Shown one piece after another: positions 13,990-23,209 of a DNA stretch of 64,000 nucleotides. The translations under genes and the position numbers were made by a program. Under the pieces are notes generated by a model. That model worked only from the letters and a program-made list of their open reading frames with translations. It was not told where the DNA came from and ran no database searches. Source of the DNA: Lepraria neglecta (lineage: Eukaryota > Ascomycota > Lecanoromycetes > Lecanorales > Stereocaulaceae); assembly GCA_033220425.1 (NCBI GenBank), contig CM065646.1:1867501-1931500 (forward strand), in the 5' to 3' direction. The stretch's first letter is position 1, and each line of letters begins with the position of its first letter.

Positions 13990-14010
13990 CACTGTCACTG
14001 TCACTGTCAC
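13990..14010. repeat. Short tandem repeat (CACTGT)x3
   Basis: Three perfect CACTGT hexamers plus CAC, 21 bp, about 155 bp beyond the stop of the mitochondrial carrier gene. No function evident. Confidence 0.8.
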
Positions 14011-14164
14011 ATACGCTTTATATGGCTATGATCATCGGGCTGGTAAATGAGCTTCATTCAAATTACCCTTGCGAGCGAGCATAGGGCTCGGCCCTTCTCG
14101 GCCCTCATTCATGTTGACTGTGATATCCCGTCCATGCCTTTGATCATCATACGCTCCGTGTCCA

Positions 14165-15172
14165 TCATCCCCACCAATTCCTCAATCCCTCGTAGATGGC
14201 AAAGATGAATGCCGAGCTTGGCGCCGCCCTGGCGACCGTGATACCACAGCCTCTGTACATGCCTTTGATTCCTTGTTGGCCCCACAGCGCCTTCCCTGAG
14301 GCCCAGAATGTCCTCCTCACATTGCTTCCCGGTTCGACTCCCTCCGTTTGCATCCGGGACTTAATTGTATCGGCGGGGTAGAAGACGAAGTTGTAGCTGA
14401 CGCCTGCTGTGGCACCTGCTAAGAGTTGCTGGTATATCGGCAATGAAGGACTGAACTCGAGGGTTGCCGATGAGGGTGACGGAGAGCGTGCATTGTACTT
14501 CTTGAAGAGCGCACTCACGCCCTCATAGCTTCCAAACCATGCGGCCGACCCTCCCGTCTCTCGAATCAACGTACCCAGCTGTCCATGCCAGAAGCCAAGG
14601 ATACCATGATGGCGAAAGACCGAGGCAATAATCTTGAATGGTCCTGGTCCGCGAAGGCTGGATGAGGATAGCGGAATCTGCATCTGGCATTTCACGAGCT
14701 CAATGGGAGTGAGGAGGAGGCTTGTGAACGCGCCGCTGGCTGCTCCGCACGCCACGAGTGCATTGAGAGACAGAGGCACGCCTTGTGTGGGTGGTAGTAG
14801 GGTAACTTGGAGAACGTCTTGCGCGATGCGATAGCTGAAGAACAGACTACTCGTTTCGATGGCGGCTCCGATGAGAGGGGCACTGATGCCGCGGTATAGA
14901 CCCGACAGACCTTCAGCTCGGAAAGACTGTCTGAAGCAGTCGAGTGGGCCAGTGTATCGAGACGGGAGGTAGTCTGGTTGAGACTGGAGGCGCACTTTAA
15001 CGGTATCGAAGGGGTACTCTATCGTTTTGCCTATGATGCCCGCAATTGACCCGAAGATCACATCTTTCACGGCCTCGGTGCCTTGGCCAGCTCCACTCTT
15101 CTCCGTCGTTGGTGGCAGTCCATCCCGGGTTGTTGTGAGGGATGTAATCCTCCCCTCTACGGTGTCACTCAT
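14165..15172 (-). CDS. Mitochondrial ornithine carrier (ORT1 / ARG-13 type)
   Basis: Inner-membrane carrier of the SLC25 family, expected to exchange mitochondrial ornithine for cytosolic arginine or protons in arginine synthesis. The intronless frame encodes 335 aa, normal for the family. Three carrier repeats each show the PxD/ExxK/R signature: PFDTVKVRLQ near residue 54, PIELVKCQMQ near 158, PADTIKSRMQ near 265. Each is followed by a matrix helix with a G-x-x-G-type motif (GLYRGISAP, GFWHGQLGT, GMYRGCGIT). The overall reading, including GKTIEYPFDTVKVRLQ and RETGGSAAWFGSYE, fits ornithine carriers better than carnitine carriers, but substrate is inferred. Start gives MSDTVEGR. Divergent from cgr1. 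Confidence 0.88.
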   Translation of the reverse strand: MSDTVEGRITSLTTTRDGLPPTTEKSGAGQGTEAVKDVIFGSIAGIIGKTIEYPFDTVKVRLQSQPDYLPSRYTGPLDCFRQSFRAEGLSGLYRGISAPLIGAAIETSSLFFSYRIAQDVLQVTLLPPTQGVPLSLNALVACGAASGAFTSLLLTPIELVKCQMQIPLSSSSLRGPGPFKIIASVFRHHGILGFWHGQLGTLIRETGGSAAWFGSYEGVSALFKKYNARSPSPSSATLEFSPSLPIYQQLLAGATAGVSYNFVFYPADTIKSRMQTEGVEPGSNVRRTFWASGKALWGQQGIKGMYRGCGITVARAAPSSAFIFAIYEGLRNWWG

Positions 15173-15693
15173 CGAGGTGGTGGATCTCTTGCAGATAGAC
15201 TAGAGAAGGTGGCCGTTCTAGATAGTATAGAACGGCCTCGAACTTTTATTGTAGGAGCATTTCGTAGAGAATTAGCCTTCCACCAGTGAGCAGTAACTGC
15301 AGTGAAAATACCGCAGATCAGTAGCACATTCAGGGCTGGGTAGAACTAGGGCGCAGACTTCGTTCTTGTAAACCAAGTTTAGCCCCTGAGCATCTGCAGA
15401 ACTTGCATGGGCTCTGGGCTCCAAGTGCACAGGAGACTGTTCCAACAGAAGACAGTGAGGAGAAAAAGCACAGACTTGAGCACAACAATTCGACATTTTA
15501 GTTTATCGTCAGTTAATCTTAGCGGCTCGTTATACTTTCCAGTTCTCCGGTTGAAAGCCGGGAGAACTCATTTCCACAGAACATTTGTTCGAGCATTGTA
15601 GTCCAGTGCTTAGACTTGCAGTCCTGCTTCTCTGAGGGCGCTGCAAAGAACTACTCAAGAAAGCCCTCCGACTAGCTCTTTGAGTCGTCAAAT
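15173..15693. other. Divergent promoter region, ornithine carrier and cgr1
   Basis: 521 bp between two divergent starts. No coding frame supported. It presumably holds both promoters. Confidence 0.5.
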
Positions 15694-16172
15694 ATGGCAA
15701 AAACGAAAGCTGTCGCTGCTGCTCCATTGTCAGCTCTGACAAGACCAGGACTACGAAAGAATGGTCAGCTCTAGAGCTCTGATTATACTCCTTTGTTTCA
15801 CCGAGAAAGAGGCTAATCTAAGATGCGTAGGCAAGCAATGGCACGCCCAAAAGTCCGCGTTTCGTCCAAAAGCTGGGCAGACCTCATATGAAAAACGAAC
15901 ACAAGAGCGGAAAGCAATGGCAGCGATGAAGGCCAAGGAGAAGGAGATGAAGGATGAGAAGGATGACGAGAGACAGGTAGAATCTAGATGTGTATAGGAA
16001 ATACGATATACTGCTGACACAAAACTCTCAGCGGCGCATACAAGCAATCAAGGACAAGAGGGCAGCCAAAGAGGAGAAAGAGCGGTATGAGAAAATGGCG
16101 GAGAAGATGCACAGGAAGCGAGTGGAGAGGCTGAAGAGGAGGGAGAAGAGGAATAAGCTGTTGAAGTCGTGA
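15694..16172 (+). CDS. CGR1: rRNA-processing protein Cgr1
   Basis: Small nucleolar coiled-coil protein needed for 60S pre-rRNA processing. Exons 15694-15763, 15831-15976 and 16032-16172 join to 357 nt, 118 aa, the normal size. After a short N-terminus ([11 protein letters not shown]) the family signature GLRKNGKQWH and [14 protein letters not shown] is read across the first intron. The rest is one long Lys/Glu/Arg-rich helix ([18 protein letters not shown] and [18 protein letters not shown]). Introns are 67 and 55 nt. Strong identification. Confidence 0.95.
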
Positions 16173-16467
16173 GGAGAATGTCTCTTTATGGGGTCCTAGG
16201 GGATAATGGCATGTTAGGCATGAGAGAGGGGGTTTTCGAAGCATAGCGTTTGGAGTTGGCGTGCATGAAGCTTTCGATACCCAGAGCTTTTCATACGACG
16301 GAAAAGCTATGCAAAATATAGATAATACGTTTGTACTATCATGAAGAATGATATAATTGATTTGAAAGATTTCCAGGATTTGATCTCTAATTTGTGAATA
16401 CACCTCCACCAATCTCCCACCCACCATCCCTCCTCTCCTCTCCTCCTCTCCAACCACCACACCAACA

Positions 16468-17638
16468 ATGTCCCGCCCAACAACCCCCCTCCCCTCCACC
16501 TCTAACCCCCCAAACCCCTTCATCTCCCCCGGCCCACCCCGCTCCTCAACGCACCCAGTAAATCCCCGCCATCACATCCCGAACCATCCCCACCGCACAC
16601 ACCACCACCGACACCACGACGTGTCAGTCCCCCAATCAGCCATCCAACCCACGACCTCCAACCCCTTTGGCGAACTACTCACAAAATCTAACACCAAAAA
16701 CATTGATGGAACGAAAACACCAGCGCAAGAACAGCAGCAGCGGCTGCAAGAGGAGCAGGACGTGAGGGATGAGGGGGAGAAGAAAAGGGAGAGGGAAGGG
16801 GATGTTTGGAAGGAGGTGGAGCGAAAACGCTTGAAGAGGAAGGCTGCTGATGAGTGCATACCCCCTTTCCCCATGGGCTCTCGTATCCAATTATTATAAG
16901 TGCTTTGCTGATGGGCTATCCACAAACAGAGACCTCCGCACCACCCTCTCCACCCTCTCCACCCTCAGCACAAACGTCACGCGCCACCTCGACTACACAT
17001 ACTACTCGCTCCTCAGTTCCCTCTCCTCCCTAACCAGCACTATCCAAGAACTCCACAACCTCTCGAACTCAACGACCGAGCTCTCGACGCGGTTTAAAGA
17101 CGAGTCTATTTCTCTAACTGACGATACCACGAACCAGATACAAAACATCACCATCAATTTCGACGCCCAAGCTCGCCGTATACAGGATCTGGAGAACAGG
17201 ATCAAAGTGGGACGGACAGAGGCTAGTAATTTGAGTCTGAGGTTAGATGCGGTTAGGACTAAGGTTGAGTCGAGTGCGAGGAGAGATACAGAGGATGAGA
17301 GGAGGATTGGTAGGAGGTTGAAAGTGCTGTGGGGCTTCTTGGGATTCTGGATCGTGCTACTTATGATTTTGATTATTGTGAGGCAGCGGGGCCATGGGAT
17401 GGATGTCAAGGGAGGAATCTTAGTTGAGTTAGGGAGTAGGACTTGGGATGAAAAGATGGGGTCAAGAGAGGTGCACAAGGCTTGGGGATGGGAGAGTAAA
17501 GGGAATCGGAGTGAGGATAACGGACGAAGTTCATCCGGGGAAAGGGTCGGTGCAAGCAGCAGCAGGACGAGAAGCAGCTCGAAGAGGAGCTCGGCTGTCG
17601 ATGCAGAGGCTACGTTACGGCTTTTTGATGAGTTATGA
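16468..17638 (+). CDS. Unrecognised coiled-coil protein with one membrane segment
   Basis: I do not recognise the family. Exons 16468-16853 and 16930-17638 give 364 aa; the join restores frame as KAADE-DLRTT. Residues 1-60 are rich in Pro, Ser, Thr and His. A charged helix (around EEQDVRDEGEKKRERE) precedes a Ser/Thr-rich heptad region with LSTLSTLSTNVTRHLD and a long coiled coil through INFDAQARRIQDLENRIKVG. A single hydrophobic segment (GFLGFWIVLLMILIIV) lies near residues 263-279, followed by a basic Ser-rich tail. Layout suggests a tail-proximal membrane anchor with a cytosolic coiled coil, perhaps a tether; that is inference. It follows cgr1 by 295 bp on the same strand. Confidence 0.7.
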
Positions 17639-17843
17639 CAGCTCTCAAAGCCGTTGAGATATGTATAACATGATGCTATGAGCTCCAGCTTGTAAGGACA
17701 TGTATAACATGAAAGTATCAACCGTAATGCAATGGGGTATCATGTAAAACATTGCTCCAAACGTTTCCCAGACGCGAAGAAGCCACTCAAGACTTCTGTA
17801 TGTGCTTTCCCCTGTGTTAATTATCTTCCCAACGTCTTCCCTC

Positions 17844-20018
17844 TCATCCACCAAATATATCGTAATAATAGTCCTCATCCAGACCCTCCCGGCTTGGGAT
17901 CTCAGGGGCCTCGCCCGCAAACGCCATATCATTGAACCCGACGTTCAGCAACCTGATCTTCAATCCATAATCCTGGACCATGCCAATCAATTTATTAGTC
18001 TCTGCCGTAATAGGCTGCTGGTTTAACAGCATTAGGAGTCCATCGAGCCATTCAGAGGCGAGGCTGTGGGTTTGCGGATGAAGAGTGAGTAGGGTAACTT
18101 CCTTCTTACTCGACGTCGGCCTCGTCACCGCGGAGCCAGAGCGTAAATGAGCTTTCGGTGTTGTTGGACGGAACGAAGGCGGGTGGCCGTGAATTGTTAT
18201 CTTGGTAGAAGAGGCAGGATGCTGGCTTGTTTTTAGAGTAGAGGTTGAGGAATTAGCTTCCGAAGGGGCAGAGACGTTGGATGTGACGGAGGTGACAGCT
18301 GTGAGGTCGATTTTTTCGTGCAGAACATTCAACCCAGGCTCATCATCGGTGCGGAAGTCGAAATCCGCGTAGTGCAGGTAGCGTCTGTTGTGGGATAGCT
18401 TTGCGAAGCGGTAGGAAGACGGTTCAGAGGATTTAAGATCTTGTTTCGTAACGGGGCCGGCTTCGGGTCTGTAGCCTTGAAGGTTTGGGAACCAGGCACC
18501 AGAGAGTAGACAGCGTATGCGCTGCTCCTTGACGAATTGTAAGGCTTCGTGGTCCAGCTCGTCTCGGATTTGGCGTAGGTGAGGGCCCCAGGTGTCTTCA
18601 TATGTAAGCTCAAGTAGCTCCATTTGTAGCTGTCTTAGTCGCTGGAGTTCAAATTCATGGATCTCTGTCTCGACTTGGTGGACATCCTTCGTTCGAGAAG
18701 CTCCACCTACGACAGCTTCTAGCAATATCCGGACCAGGTCCACTATCTTCAAGAAGTCTTCCTGCTCAGCGCCTGTGGTCTGCCATAGTCTGAAAAAGGC
18801 GTGCATGCCCGCGGTGTGAATTAGCGACCATTGCAGAATCATCGGCTTGAAGACCTTATCAAGGTTCGTCCTTGACTCGAAGGCCAAAGGAAATTTTGCT
18901 TCATCGACGTCCGCCTTGTCTACTTCGAAGTGTTCGTACAAAATCGCGGTCACAGCAAGACTTGCTCTTGCGATTGGACGTCTCTGCTCTGCCGGCTTAT
19001 TTGACTGCTCGAGGAGCAGCTTCTGAAAGCCATCCTCGTGCCTTTTCACATAATCCGTCAGATCCATCATGCCTAGATATCCAGTCTCTTCAAATTCCCA
19101 CGCAGGACTCTCGGTCTCAAACCCCAGCCGTCTCCACTTCTCGGGGTTGTGTTGCTTCTTCTGTGACCCTTCGTCTCCATTCTCCACTGGTGTCGACACC
19201 CTCTCTGGATTGCTAGCCAAGTGTATACTTTTCAAAGCTCTTCTGTGATCAGACTTCTCCATGTCCACGGGTATGTCTCTCCATTTTCGAAGTAGTACTT
19301 TTGTCAAAGCCTGGAATTCTAGCAGCGGATGTGACAGGTCCTGCATTGCCGTGCTTTGCATGAGAGTATAGGCAGCTTTAATCACGCCCAGGTCCTGTAA
19401 GCTCTTAATAAACTTCGGCCATTCACTATCTGTATCATTGGTGATTGCTTCTCGCATCAGGGAATTAATGAGCTGCAGGGCATTGGCACATAGAGCGTGG
19501 TCGGCCGAGGAGAGTCTGCTGGCGAGCATCTCGAGAAATTGAGGGTAGACAGCGATAGCAGGTTTCAAAGCCCGGAAGCCAAAATTCTCAGGTTGAGTTA
19601 ATGTGTTCGAGGCGTTATAAGGGTGAGAGACGATGTAGACAAGAATTGACATGGCGCCTCGTAAGATGTTGACAAGAGGATGAGTGACCACTAGCTCGAC
19701 GACCTAGATCCAAGTCAGCAGATGCGTCATTACGCTCGAGGAGTACATTACCCTCTCTACCAGGTCTGCGTTGACATATTCCCATCCCTTATCCACTTCC
19801 AGTAGTCTTGAGAAAGATGTCAAGCTATAAGCCAGCGTATTGCCTGTAGCATGGAGGGCCAGATACCGTAACTTTATCAGGCCTCCTTCGAGGATGAAAA
19901 CGTCAGCAAAGGATGGGTCCCCAATATTTGATTGCAGCTTGAAGACTGCCATCTTGCGGACAGCATCCTCGTCGCTGCCGAGGCGCTCCACGAGCTCGGA
20001 GACATTTATACTGTCCAT
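17844..20018 (-). CDS. ELMO/CED-12 domain protein
   Basis: Homologue of the ELMO proteins that pair with DOCK exchange factors to activate Rac-type GTPases. Exons 20018-19752 and 19703-17844 (intron 48 nt) give 708 aa. The start is the ATG of MDSINVSELVERL; a GTG lies three codons earlier and is not used. Armadillo-like repeats occupy the N-terminal part (VRKMAVFKLQSNIGDPSF, ILEGGLIKLRYLALHATG). The ELMO domain follows around residues 300-420 (RASLAVTAILYEHF, ILQWSLIHTAGMHAFFRLWQ). A PH-like domain comes after LLSGAWFPN, with RYLHYADFD, and a Pro-rich type C-terminal tail. Role in polarity or actin control is known for fungal homologues, inferred here. Convergent with the coiled-coil gene. 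Confidence 0.88.
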
Positions 20019-20212
20019 TGAGTACACGGAAGCTCACTATCGCGAGCAGCCAGTGAGAACTACCGTTAACGAAGTGCACAACTGAGCACTGTTTGGTGCT
20101 TGATAAACTCTTGTTGGGGCTAGTCAATTAACGCGTTTGGCGCGTTAGTTCAGGGCCTTTCAGCCTGGTGTTGAGAAGGGTTCTGTTTCTAGGAGTCCCA
20201 AATACGCAGCCA

Positions 20213-21002
20213 ATGTCAGAGTCCACGGCCGTCGAAGGTGCAGAACCATCAAGTCCCTTGGAGCGATCAACTTTCCCTCTCACAAGTCTGCCAATTGAGC
20301 TTCATCTCCGGGTGCTACACTTAATGCATCGTAGCACCCATCCCCATAGTCAATCCATGCATTCCACGCGCCAACCAGCATGGTATTGCAGTCAGTGAAG
20401 CAGCTGGACAGGAGCTCAACAGCCCTGGAATCGTCTTTACGTGTAAACTGTACGCTGCAGAAGGCTTGGCCATCGCATACGCCAGCAATACCTTCTTATT
20501 CACGAATATCAGTTCCTCCAAATACTTCAAACCAAGCTCCAGAGATTTCTACTCAAAGATTCAAAATTTGATTACTCGTCACGATATCCTAGAAGGAAGA
20601 GTTTATCGAAAGTGTATTGTGGGCACTGTTGACTGGCTTAGACATTTTTGGAGTCCACGAATCTTGCAAATAGATTTCCGTGACGGGGTGTGGGAACATT
20701 ATCATTACATGTTCGACAAACTCGAACACAATTTTGAACAAGCTGTTTCCCAAGGCATCTCATTGTCACGTCTCACCGTAACGGGACTTGCGTGTAATAC
20801 ACCTACCAAGTTCCTTACGCAAATGGCACCGCTGCTGCAGCCTGGGGCCGCGTTTCGCTATCTTTCGAGCCAGACTACGAATCGATCCTGCCTCGGCAAG
20901 AGGATGAGGGATCATGGGATCGATCTTGTTACAAGGCGAAAGAACGCGAGACCGATCTCGATGGCAGTTGAGAATTTGTGGCTGCTGGAGTGGGCTGGAT
21001 GA
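20213..21002 (+). pseudogene. Broken F-box-like / fungal LPxEL-type protein
   Basis: The first frame starts MSESTAVEG and reads TSLPIELHLRVLHLM, like the N-terminal motif of many fungal proteins of the LPxELRLxIW type. Near 20325 coding-like sequence moves to another frame, continuing NPCIPRANQHGIAVSEAAG, then VFTCKLYAAEG and ASNTFLFTNISSSKYF, which fits the 'IYxEALPIFYxSNTF' region of those proteins. It ends TGA at 21000-21002. A single frameshift, and not a splice site I can find, separates the parts. Family and break are both moderately supported; a missed small intron is the alternative. Confidence 0.45.
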
Positions 21003-21628
21003 GCTGGGGGGAATACCCTAAGCCTCATGACCCCGTCGATCTGAATATCAGAGTCAGGAAGCCATCAACATCTTCTTCTAACGAGCTCTCTTCACACCAT
21101 GCGTGCTGGGTGTAGCTCGTTTAAAGCCCTCATCGCACCCCCAATCGATGATGCAAAAACACCTGGATAGAACCTTGTCCTCAAGCTCACTTACCTCTAC
21201 GTTATTATCCTGCGCCGGCTTCCCTGCGGTGACATTGCCTTCGTCAAAACAATTCTTTGACGACTTAAGCCTTCTATATTCAGAGCGTTCGTGGGAACAT
21301 ACACTGTGGAGTATGGCTCGAATCTTAAATTTCATCGCGGAAACATCATGCTCCTCCACACGTAGACTCCCTCAGTCGCTAATAGTGTCAACCACGCGGA
21401 CCCTCTCTGGGTTCTTATCAAATTCCCCAAATTCTCTCCCAAGACTTCTTTTTGTCCACCGCAGGATCAACAGATTTAGTCTCTGCATGCAACCCCTCTC
21501 TCTCCCAATCAATCAAATAAATGGATTCAGCCCCACCGCACTGCACCAAATTCACAGCATCCCAACCCACCCCATCTTCCCAATTCCTTCACTCGTACCA
21601 TCCAACCTCCCAACGCCCCAAAAACAAC
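21003..21628. other. No supported gene
   Basis: A long open frame covers this stretch, but its composition and lack of any motif suggest chance. From about 21480 Pro/Thr/Gln-rich translation leads into the broken gene that follows. Confidence 0.35.
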
Positions 21629-22518
21629 AATGCCACCCACCCTCATTCCCTTCCAATTCAGCGCCTCAGCCCGCATGCTCACCCCCAGCCCGCCGCCACG
21701 CCATCCTCGAAGAAACCCACTACAACGAGCAATACGCCCTCTGGCTGCGCCCGCTAACAATCCACATCCCTCCACCTGGTGATGGTGATGGAGGTGCCTC
21801 CCCACTCCGAATCCCAACCCTAAACATCCCTCTCCCCTTCCACGCGCGCGACACCAAACCGCTCACCGAGCTTTCCCCAGGCCACTGCCGCCACTTCTGC
21901 TAGAAAGACTGCGCCGTTTATGGCACGTATGATAAGGCTAAGGTCGCGACGCCGGTCGCTATTCTCCGGCAAGTATGGACGGAATGGTGGCCGAGTAGAG
22001 CGAGGGAACAGGATGGCGATTGTGGTAGCTTTTTGGGGGAATTCATGGTGTGGGATGCGCCGAAAGATGGCGGCGGCGGTTTAGCGGCGGTGGTTAAGTT
22101 TCATGAGTTGCTATGCGAGAAGCTACCGGGTCTCGAGATAGATGTTTTGACTCCAGAAGGACTGGATATTGATAGGGCATCCGGTTTGTATCGGCTTAGA
22201 GAGACTTTCTTTGAGGTGTTCATTGTTGTCGATCTGGTGGCTTGGAGGACGGAAGGGGTGCTGCTTGTATGTAGGGATGCTGAGGTGGCTGAGGCACTGG
22301 GTGTTGAAACTGGGGAGGGGGACAGGGATGTGGATGTGGATGTGCAAAGGCTGCGGGACGTGGAGGTGGAGGAGAAGTTGGCGACGGCAAGGGTATATCG
22401 GGTGTCGCTCAAGCGGGCGATGCGTGATGTTGTTTTTGGAGATGAGGATAGGAGGAAGAGGCGGAGAGAGTATAGTGAGATGTTTGAAGAGTTCTACGGT
22501 AGTGGTGATGAATCTTGA
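21629..22518 (+). pseudogene. Uncharacterised protein gene with in-frame TAG
   Basis: One frame reads coherently from about 21690 (RRHAILEETHYNEQYALWLR) to a TGA at 22516, broken only by TAG at 21901-21903 between GHCRHFC and KDCAVYGTYDKAK. A Trp codon there would make the frame continuous. After it come WTEWWPSRAREQ, FLGEFMVWDAPKDG, a hydrophobic FFEVFIVVDLVAW and a basic end RRKRRREYSEMFEEFYG. The likely start MPPTLIPFQFSASARM at 21629 lies in another frame, so a frameshift near 21690 is also possible. No known domain recognised. No splice pair in the right phase removes the TAG. Confidence 0.5.
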
Positions 22519-23209
22519 GGTGGGCTTTAAGACGTTGTATTACGCTGTTTTCAATTGACTTGCTGGTCAGCACTTGAAAAGAGAATTGTGGTCAAGTGTC
22601 TAGCGGTGTCCGCGGGAAATTGTAAACTTGGGTGCGCTTTCATCCAAATGCTACGAACCGGGTAGCAACCGACCCTCCACCTGCTCTCCTCCCTCGAAAA
22701 ACGCATTTAGATGTGGGAGCTCGGTGGAGATGCAGGCCGTCGAACATGTCACAGCTGATTCTATGGCTAATGGCTAGAGAGTGGTCTGTTATACAAGTGT
22801 ACTCGAAATCCTCGAATACCGAGGTATGCGCCGCTGAATATCACGGAGTTTGATTTGAGCATTTATCTTGTCCAACGGGTTGAGATCTTAGTTTGTCAGC
22901 GCGGTCAAGTCAACATGGCCACCATGTGTTCCCTTGTCGGTAAAACGCTGTTTCCGGATGTTGGGTAAGAATAAACACCAATCTTTGCGACTGTCTTTCC
23001 ATGGAGACTATTCTTGTTGTCGGTCAGTAGGTTCATAATGCCATTTCCATTCGGTGAGCCCAAGAGCGCTCAAAAGGGATTGTCTAACTCGTTTCCATAC
23101 TCAGTGTTGTCCGAATCAAGCCAGACCCACTCTTCTGTGTTACCTTTCATAGCTCGGGCCATGATCTTGTCCGCTGCTGAGTTATCGGCGCTTCGTCGAA
23201 AAATATAAT
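22519..23209. other. No supported gene
   Basis: 691 bp with only short frames; no repeat or RNA gene recognised. Confidence 0.4.

Larger units (their letters stand above)
11201..14164. other. Long region upstream of hapB
   Basis: About 3 kb with no credible protein gene, between hapB (minus) and the ornithine carrier gene (minus). The many short frames differ in frame and show no domain. It probably holds the hapB leader and promoter, with CCAAT and TATA-like elements at 13.02-13.09 kb, then the carrier gene 3' UTR. The distance from those elements to the hapB start would imply a leader near 1.8 kb unless a 5' intron is present. Confidence 0.4.

Noticed and set aside
21103-21628. Upstream half of a 266-codon plus-strand open frame
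   Set aside because: Composition and absence of motifs suggest chance; only the later part, from about 21690, looks coding.
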